Of a DNA stretch of 18,844 nt, positions 15,429 through 18,844 are shown piece by piece. Positions within the stretch are counted from its first letter, which is position 1; the number at the start of each line of letters is the position of its first letter. The DNA comes from VFZP01 sp043755595 (GTDB taxonomy: Bacteria > Acidobacteriota > Terriglobia > Bryobacterales > Bryobacteraceae). The notes under the pieces were generated by a model. That model had not been told where the DNA came from, did not search any database, and saw only the letters and a list, made by a program, of their open reading frames with translations. The translations under genes were made by a program, and so were the position numbers. The stretch spans positions 1-18,844 of the forward strand of contig JAYUSQ010000150.1 of NCBI GenBank assembly GCA_043755595.1, written 5' to 3'.

Positions 15429-16215
15429 CCTTGCAACTCTTCAGTTCTGGCGCCCACGACCGTGCGTTCACCGGCACTCCAAACAAATAAAGTCCCCAGT
15501 GCAGATGCGGGCCAGTTGCAAAACCCGTAGAGCCCACCTCGCCGATCACCTCTCCTTGTTTGACGTTCTGGCCTTCAGTGGCCCGGATCTTCGACATGTG
15601 CAGGTAATGGGTGGTCAACCCCTGTCCATGGTCGATGCCGACCGTACCGCCGTGCATGACGAACATTTTCGCCACTTTCACACGCCCGCTGGCCGCCGCT
15701 CGAATCGGGGTCGAGGCCGGGCTGGCTTGGTCCAGCCCGCGATGATAGTTCCCGGTCGGTTTGCCATTGTGCAGACGCGTAACGCCGAAAGGCGAGTTCA
15801 CACATTGGGCAGTCGGCGCAGCCAGTCGGTCTTCCCATAGCTTGGCGTCGGTCACCGTTAGATTCAGTGCGCGCATCGCCTCCATCTCGCCAGGCGCCGG
15901 TTTGAGAGACTTCATGGATTTGGTCGCGACAATGTTTTGGACCGGGAATCGACCCGAACGAACGATAACGGCCGCGCTATGCAAGACTGCGCCCTTTTCG
16001 CCGGTGAGCGTCAGGCGCCGTTCTCCAACCGCCACGTCGTGCCCAATCGGCAGCAAACCTCGCCGCGTACCGTCAGGGGCGGGGAACAGCCGCACGGGCG
16101 TTCCCGATTCCAGCACCGCGGATTGAGCGTGGGCCGGCGCTCCTTCGATTCGAACCACGCCACCTTGAGGCGCTTCGCCGGTGATCTGTAGCGCCAGCGC
16201 AACCAGTGCGATCAT
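15418..16215 (-). CDS. M23 family metallopeptidase (LytM-like), exported
   Basis: A 265-residue exported peptidase with a C-terminal M23 domain, the family that cuts peptidoglycan cross-links or, when degenerate, activates amidases. The zinc and catalytic motifs look complete: YHRGLDQ (His158, Asp162), HYLHM (His206) and GPHLHWG (His237, His239). The N-terminus MIALVALALQITG is a short signal-like stretch; residues about 18-90 form a beta-rich region of unknown type. The frame is open back to a GTG at 16263 inside the upstream gene, but the ATG at 16215 puts the hydrophobic stretch at the very start and leaves a ten-base gap after the upstream stop, so it is preferred. It is probably co-transcribed with the heme-binding protein gene and ends in the convergent hairpin. 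Confidence 0.88.
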   Translation of the reverse strand: MIALVALALQITGEAPQGGVVRIEGAPAHAQSAVLESGTPVRLFPAPDGTRRGLLPIGHDVAVGERRLTLTGEKGAVLHSAAVIVRSGRFPVQNIVATKSMKSLKPAPGEMEAMRALNLTVTDAKLWEDRLAAPTAQCVNSPFGVTRLHNGKPTGNYHRGLDQASPASTPIRAAASGRVKVAKMFVMHGGTVGIDHGQGLTTHYLHMSKIRATEGQNVKQGEVIGEVGSTGFATGPHLHWGLYLFGVPVNARSWAPELKSCKGQP

Positions 16216-16225
16216 ATCAATCAGA

Positions 16226-16726
16226 TTATGGCTCGGATGGGCCCGATCTGGAAAGCGGCTCACCCGTTAGGCGATTCGCCCAGGCGCAGAAAACCCGCCG
16301 ATCGGCTGGGCTGAGACGGCTTTCGGGATGCATGAAACGGTAAGCGGGCAGAGGCATCCGGCCTGATCGGATGTCGGCGCAGGCTGCTGCAAGAGTGGCG
16401 GCGGCCACCGCCCGATTCCGGCCGGACCCGGTAGTCCAGGTGGATAGGTTCATGGCCGCCCGGGCTTTGGCAATATCGCGGGCCGCCAGCCAACTGGCCG
16501 GGGGCAGACTGGCGTACCAAGGCATGACCGTCTGATTGGAGTGGCAATTGCGGCACGCGCGAGCGAGGATCTGCGCCACTTCACGAGGGACCGGAATGTT
16601 CGCTTCCAGCGTTTGCGCCGGATCGACACCGAGCGTGATGGCATCCCCGTCAGGGAGCACAACGGCGGCCGTTGCTATCGCCGCTGCCGCCAGGACCGGT
16701 ATCAGCCGCCACTTGATTCGTTTCAT
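16226..16726 (-). CDS. Exported c-type heme-binding domain protein
   Basis: A 166-residue protein of the Haem_bd type. A signal or anchor sequence (residues 5-25) precedes a single CxxCH heme-attachment motif, CRNCH at 58-62, followed by the family pattern SNQTVMPWYASLPPASWL. The C-terminal part with DIRSGRMPLPAYRFMHP supplies a methionine/histidine-rich region typical of the family. It is probably periplasmic and would depend on cytochrome c maturation. The role is unknown; such domains are found alone or fused to cytochromes and electron-transfer enzymes. The ATG at 16726 has no Shine-Dalgarno sequence; TACGCT lies six bases upstream as a possible -10. It leads a two-gene unit with the M23 peptidase, divergent from arsR. 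Confidence 0.87.
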   Translation of the reverse strand: MKRIKWRLIPVLAAAAIATAAVVLPDGDAITLGVDPAQTLEANIPVPREVAQILARACRNCHSNQTVMPWYASLPPASWLAARDIAKARAAMNLSTWTTGSGRNRAVAAATLAAACADIRSGRMPLPAYRFMHPESRLSPADRRVFCAWANRLTGEPLSRSGPSEP

Positions 16727-16804
16727 GAGTCAAGCGTAGGGCCGAAGGCGGTCGCCAATCCCCGCTACGCTGTAAAAATCTTGTGAAGGCGCGCCAGTTT
16801 TCAC

Positions 16805-16837
16805 TTGCAGCAATTCTATAATTCTATTATTATAGAA
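16805..16837 (+). promoter_or_regulatory. arsR promoter with 9-6-9 inverted-repeat operator
   Basis: A perfect inverted repeat TTCTATAAT (16814-16822), six bases, ATTATAGAA (16829-16837) ends two bases before the arsR ATG. It is AT-rich, as ArsR/SmtB operators usually are. TTGCAG (16805-16810), 17 bases and TATTAT (16828-16833) form a plausible sigma-70-type promoter, so the -10 lies inside the palindrome and repressor binding would block it. The transcription start would fall at or near the arsR start codon, which has no ribosome-binding site. Confidence 0.72.
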
Positions 16838-16839
16838 AT

Positions 16840-17199
16840 ATGAAAACGGATGACGTCGACGTCGCCCAACATGCCGACCGGTTCGCGGCGCTTGGCCACG
16901 AGCCACGCCTGAGAATCGTGCGCCTGCTGCTGGCTGCCCATCCGGACGGTCTGATTGTGGGGCAGATTCAGGAGGAACTCGGCATGGCAGCTTCTACGCT
17001 GTCCCATCACCTGGAAAAACTCAAGAATGAGGGTCTGGTGACGGTGCGGCGGGACCGGCAATTTTTGTGGTATTCGGCCAACACGAAGGCTTTGCAGGAA
17101 CTGCTGGCCTTTTTGTATGCCGAGTGCTGCACGCGCAATCAAGTCATACCCATCAAGGAGATTACTCAATGGAAACCGTTGTCAGTGAACAAAGCATAA
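16840..17199 (+). CDS. arsR: ArsR family transcriptional repressor
   Basis: A 119-residue winged-helix ArsR/SmtB repressor. The fold runs from ALGHEPRLRIVRLLL through the recognition region MAASTLSHHLEKLKNEGLV (49-67) to the wing VTVRRDRQFLWYS. The classic ELCVCDL metal site of R773-type ArsR is missing. Instead an adjacent cysteine pair, Cys96-Cys97 (YAECCTRN), lies near the C-terminus, resembling the Acidithiobacillus-type As(III) sensor site, although no third cysteine follows. It most likely represses its own operon from the palindrome just upstream and is released by trivalent arsenic. Its last 31 bases overlap arsM. Confidence 0.93.
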   Translation: MKTDDVDVAQHADRFAALGHEPRLRIVRLLLAAHPDGLIVGQIQEELGMAASTLSHHLEKLKNEGLVTVRRDRQFLWYSANTKALQELLAFLYAECCTRNQVIPIKEITQWKPLSVNKA

Positions 17200-17936
17200 G
17201 AGACGTTGTCCGTCAGAAATATGGCCAGGCGGCTTTGGGAGTGTCGGGTGGCAGTTGCTGCGCGCCTTCGTGCTGTGGCAAAAGCGAAGCGAGCGACCCG
17301 ATCACCTCGAACCTCTACGATCAGGCGCAACTGCAGGAACTTCCGCAGGAAGCGATCCTCGCCTCGCTCGGCTGTGGTAATCCGACGGCGCTAGCGAATC
17401 TGAACGAGGGCGAAACCGTGCTCGATCTCGGATCGGGCGGCGGCATTGACGTGCTGCTATCGGCGCGGCGCGTGGGGCCGTCGGGTAAAGCCTATGGGCT
17501 GGACATGACGGACGAAATGCTCGCGTTGGCGCGCGCGAATCAGGCCAGATCCGGCGTCGCAAACGTTGAGTTTCTGCGCGGAGAGATCGAAAAGATTCCG
17601 CTGCCCAACGCAAGCGTGGACGTCATCATTTCCAATTGCGTCATCAACCTGTCGTCCGACAAAGACGCCGTGTTGCGGGAGGCGTTCCGCGTGCTCAAAC
17701 CAGGCGGGCGGTTTGCCGTTTCCGATGTCGTCGTGCGCGGCGAGGTTTCCGGCGGCGTGCGGCGCGATATGGAACTGTGGGCCGGCTGCATTGCAGGCGC
17801 GCTGGAGGAAAACGACTATCTGGCCAAGCTCGGCGCGGCCGGTTTTGCGGACGCCTCAATCGAACCGACGCGGAGGTATGAGGAGTACGGCGGCAATTTC
17901 ATGGGCGCCTTCATCCGCGCCAGGAAGCCTGCCTAA
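17169..17936 (+). CDS. arsM: Arsenite S-adenosylmethionine methyltransferase
   Basis: A 255-residue ArsM, which methylates As(III) stepwise with SAM to give methylated and volatile arsenicals. The SAM-binding motif is VLDLGSGGGID (84-94). The conserved arsenic-binding cysteines are in place: Cys69 (LGCGNPTAL), Cys157 (SNCVINLS) and Cys207 (WAGCIAGAL), plus two N-terminal pairs, Cys30-31 and Cys35-36 (SCCAPSCCG). The ATG at 17169 is chosen for the AAGGAG eight bases upstream (17155-17160), which lies within arsR; the genes overlap by 31 bases. It ends directly against arsC (TAAATG, no gap). With no efflux pump in the window, methylation may be the main arsenite outlet of this operon. Confidence 0.95.
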   Translation: METVVSEQSIRDVVRQKYGQAALGVSGGSCCAPSCCGKSEASDPITSNLYDQAQLQELPQEAILASLGCGNPTALANLNEGETVLDLGSGGGIDVLLSARRVGPSGKAYGLDMTDEMLALARANQARSGVANVEFLRGEIEKIPLPNASVDVIISNCVINLSSDKDAVLREAFRVLKPGGRFAVSDVVVRGEVSGGVRRDMELWAGCIAGALEENDYLAKLGAAGFADASIEPTRRYEEYGGNFMGAFIRARKPA

Positions 17937-18344
17937 ATGCCAAAGCCGCGAGTGCTATTTCTGTGTACCGGCAACTCATGCCGCAGTCAAATGGCGGAAG
18001 CCTGGCTGCGGCAGTTGGCTGGCATCCGGTTTGAATCGCTCAGCGCGGGTACGGCTCCAGTGACGGTGAATCCGGGCGCGGTAGCTGCGATGGCTGAAAT
18101 CGGAATTTCCTTGGACGGCCATCGTTCCAAACACATTGATGAGTTCGCCGCCGATCCGCCGGACCTCGTCATCACAGTGTGCGACCGTGCACGCGAGAGT
18201 TGCCCTGTCTTGCCCGGCGCTCGTATCCTGCCGTGGAGTTTTGACGATCCGGCGGGCCGCCCAATGGAGGAGTTCCGGCGCGTACGCAACGAGATAGGAT
18301 CGGCGATCCGAGCCTGGCTCGATCAAGGCGCGATAGTATCTTAA
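17937..18344 (+). CDS. arsC: Arsenate reductase, thioredoxin-coupled LMW-phosphatase type
   Basis: A 135-residue ArsC of the low-molecular-weight phosphatase fold that reduces arsenate to arsenite. The P-loop is CTGNSCRSQ with nucleophile Cys10, Cys15 and Arg16, and the redox pair Cys82 and Cys89 lies in VCDRARESCP. These positions coincide with those of the S. aureus pI258 enzyme, which uses thioredoxin. The FDDPAG segment (Asp103/Asp104) supplies the catalytic acid. It starts immediately after the arsM stop. It makes arsenite, the ArsM substrate and probable ArsR inducer, so the three genes form a closed reduce-and-methylate unit. A sulfatase gene begins two bases after its stop. Confidence 0.95.
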   Translation: MPKPRVLFLCTGNSCRSQMAEAWLRQLAGIRFESLSAGTAPVTVNPGAVAAMAEIGISLDGHRSKHIDEFAADPPDLVITVCDRARESCPVLPGARILPWSFDDPAGRPMEEFRRVRNEIGSAIRAWLDQGAIVS

Positions 18345-18346
18345 GG

Positions 18347-18844
18347 ATGCTTTCGCGCCGCACGTTTATCTCTTCCTCTATCTCTTCCTCTATCGCTTCC
18401 TCAGCCGCAACCATGCTCTCAGGCGCTGCGCCGCCGAGGAATGTTCTCTTCATCGGGTCGGACGATCTGAACCATGCCTTCAGCACCTACGGCAACCGTG
18501 TAGTTCCCACGCCGAACCTTGACCGGATTGCGGCGGCCGGTGTTCGGTTCGATCGCGCCTACTGTCAGTTTCCGCTGTGCAGCCCGTCGCGCTCGTCGAT
18601 GTTCACGGGACTCTCGCCGGACGCGACCGGAGTCCACGATTTGCAGAAGCACTTTCGCGAGAAGATTCCGGCGGTGGTCACGCTCCCTCAACTCTTCCAG
18701 AAGAACGGATACTTTGCAGCGCGGGTGGGCAAGATGTACCACTATGGCAACCCCGGGCAGATTGGCACCGACGGCTTGGACGACGCGCCGTCGTGGAACT
18801 TGCGGATCAATCCCAAGGGGGTCGACAAGCTGGAAGAGCCCAAG
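18347..18844 (+). CDS. Sulfatase, iduronate-2-sulfatase-like, Tat signal (3' end cut by window edge)
   Basis: The first 166 residues of a formylglycine-dependent sulfatase. The formylglycine motif is LCSPSRSSMFTG with Cys78 and Arg82; metal-site residues are in FIGSDDLNHAF (Asp39, Asp40) and a conserved lysine is in VGKMYHYG. The SDDLN and YGN pattern resembles the iduronate-2-sulfatase group. The N-terminus MLSRRTFI is a Tat motif, but the following h-region is made of serine-rich repeats (ISSSISSSIASS) coded by a 12-base tandem repeat. The ATG is two bases after the arsC stop, with TAAGG immediately before it, so it is likely part of the ars transcript. Its substrate and any link to arsenic are unknown. 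It is distinct in sequence from the upstream sulfatase. Confidence 0.9.
   Translation, partial: MLSRRTFISSSISSSIASSAATMLSGAAPPRNVLFIGSDDLNHAFSTYGNRVVPTPNLDRIAAAGVRFDRAYCQFPLCSPSRSSMFTGLSPDATGVHDLQKHFREKIPAVVTLPQLFQKNGYFAARVGKMYHYGNPGQIGTDGLDDAPSWNLRINPKGVDKLEEPK
18368..18403 (+). repeat. 12-base tandem repeat, three copies, in a Tat signal peptide
   Basis: Two identical copies of ATCTCTTCCTCT (18368-18379, 18380-18391) are followed by a diverged third, ATCGCTTCCTCA (18392-18403). They encode Ile-Ser-Ser-Ser, Ile-Ser-Ser-Ser and Ile-Ala-Ser-Ser in the signal h-region. Gain or loss of a copy keeps the frame. Confidence 0.9.

Noticed and set aside
16783..16804. GTGAA/TTCAC inverted repeat around the palindrome GGCGCGCC upstream of arsR
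   Set aside because: Five-base arms with a 12-base spacer are expected by chance; the AT-rich 9-6-9 repeat is the far stronger operator candidate.
1..18844. CRISPR arrays, insertion sequences, prophage or toxin-antitoxin genes
   Set aside because: No regularly spaced repeats, transposase, phage or toxin-like frames were recognised on either strand.

Overview
The window looks like chromosomal DNA of a GC-rich, Gram-negative-type soil bacterium. The gene content fits an Acidobacteriota-like genome (Solibacter/Bryobacter type): Tat-exported sulfatases, a secreted penicillin-acylase-family hydrolase, Tad pilus genes, a bacterial GlnRS and an arsR-arsM-arsC cluster. This assignment is inferred from gene content and composition, not from a marker gene. 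No phage, insertion sequence, CRISPR array or integration scar was seen. Coding density is very high and many neighbouring genes overlap.

Left part, 1-7438. A larE fragment (minus strand) runs off the left edge. After a 269-base gap comes a small plus-strand gene (968-1195). Its stop codon overlaps that of the convergent gene. From 7438 leftwards runs a five-gene minus-strand operon: a biotin-dependent carboxyltransferase beta subunit, an AtuA N-terminal-domain protein, a separate AtuA C-terminal-domain protein, an AtuE/LiuC-like enoyl-CoA hydratase and a secreted Ntn amidohydrolase of the penicillin acylase family. Every junction overlaps (ATGA, ATGA, 11 bases, ATGA). The first four fit the logic of acyclic-terpene or 3-methyl-branched acyl-CoA breakdown: carboxylate the branch methyl, hydrate, cleave. 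The acylase could release the acyl group from an amide outside the cytoplasm. No biotin carboxylase is present. This is the most interesting module in the window.

Middle, 7439-9382. A divergent promoter region, a tRNA-Thr(CGT) with encoded CCA and a strong intrinsic terminator, then glnS (glutaminyl-tRNA synthetase) with its own promoter-like -10.

Right-middle, 9462-15404. Six closely spaced plus-strand genes: cpaB, tadB and tadC (a partial Tad set without ATPase, secretin or pilin), a DNA-3-methyladenine glycosylase I, a Tat-type sulfatase and a soluble hybrid histidine kinase. The kinase converges on a minus-strand pair, a c-type heme-binding protein followed by an M23 peptidase. A hairpin containing both stop codons lies between them.

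Right end, 16727-18844. A divergent region carries a perfect 9-6-9 AT-rich inverted repeat that overlaps the arsR promoter. It is followed by arsR, arsM, arsC and, two bases later, a second Tat sulfatase cut by the window end. Its signal peptide is built on a 12-base tandem repeat. No arsenite pump lies in the window. Several operon-leading genes lack a Shine-Dalgarno sequence and have a -10-like hexamer 6-8 bases before the start codon, which suggests leaderless transcripts.
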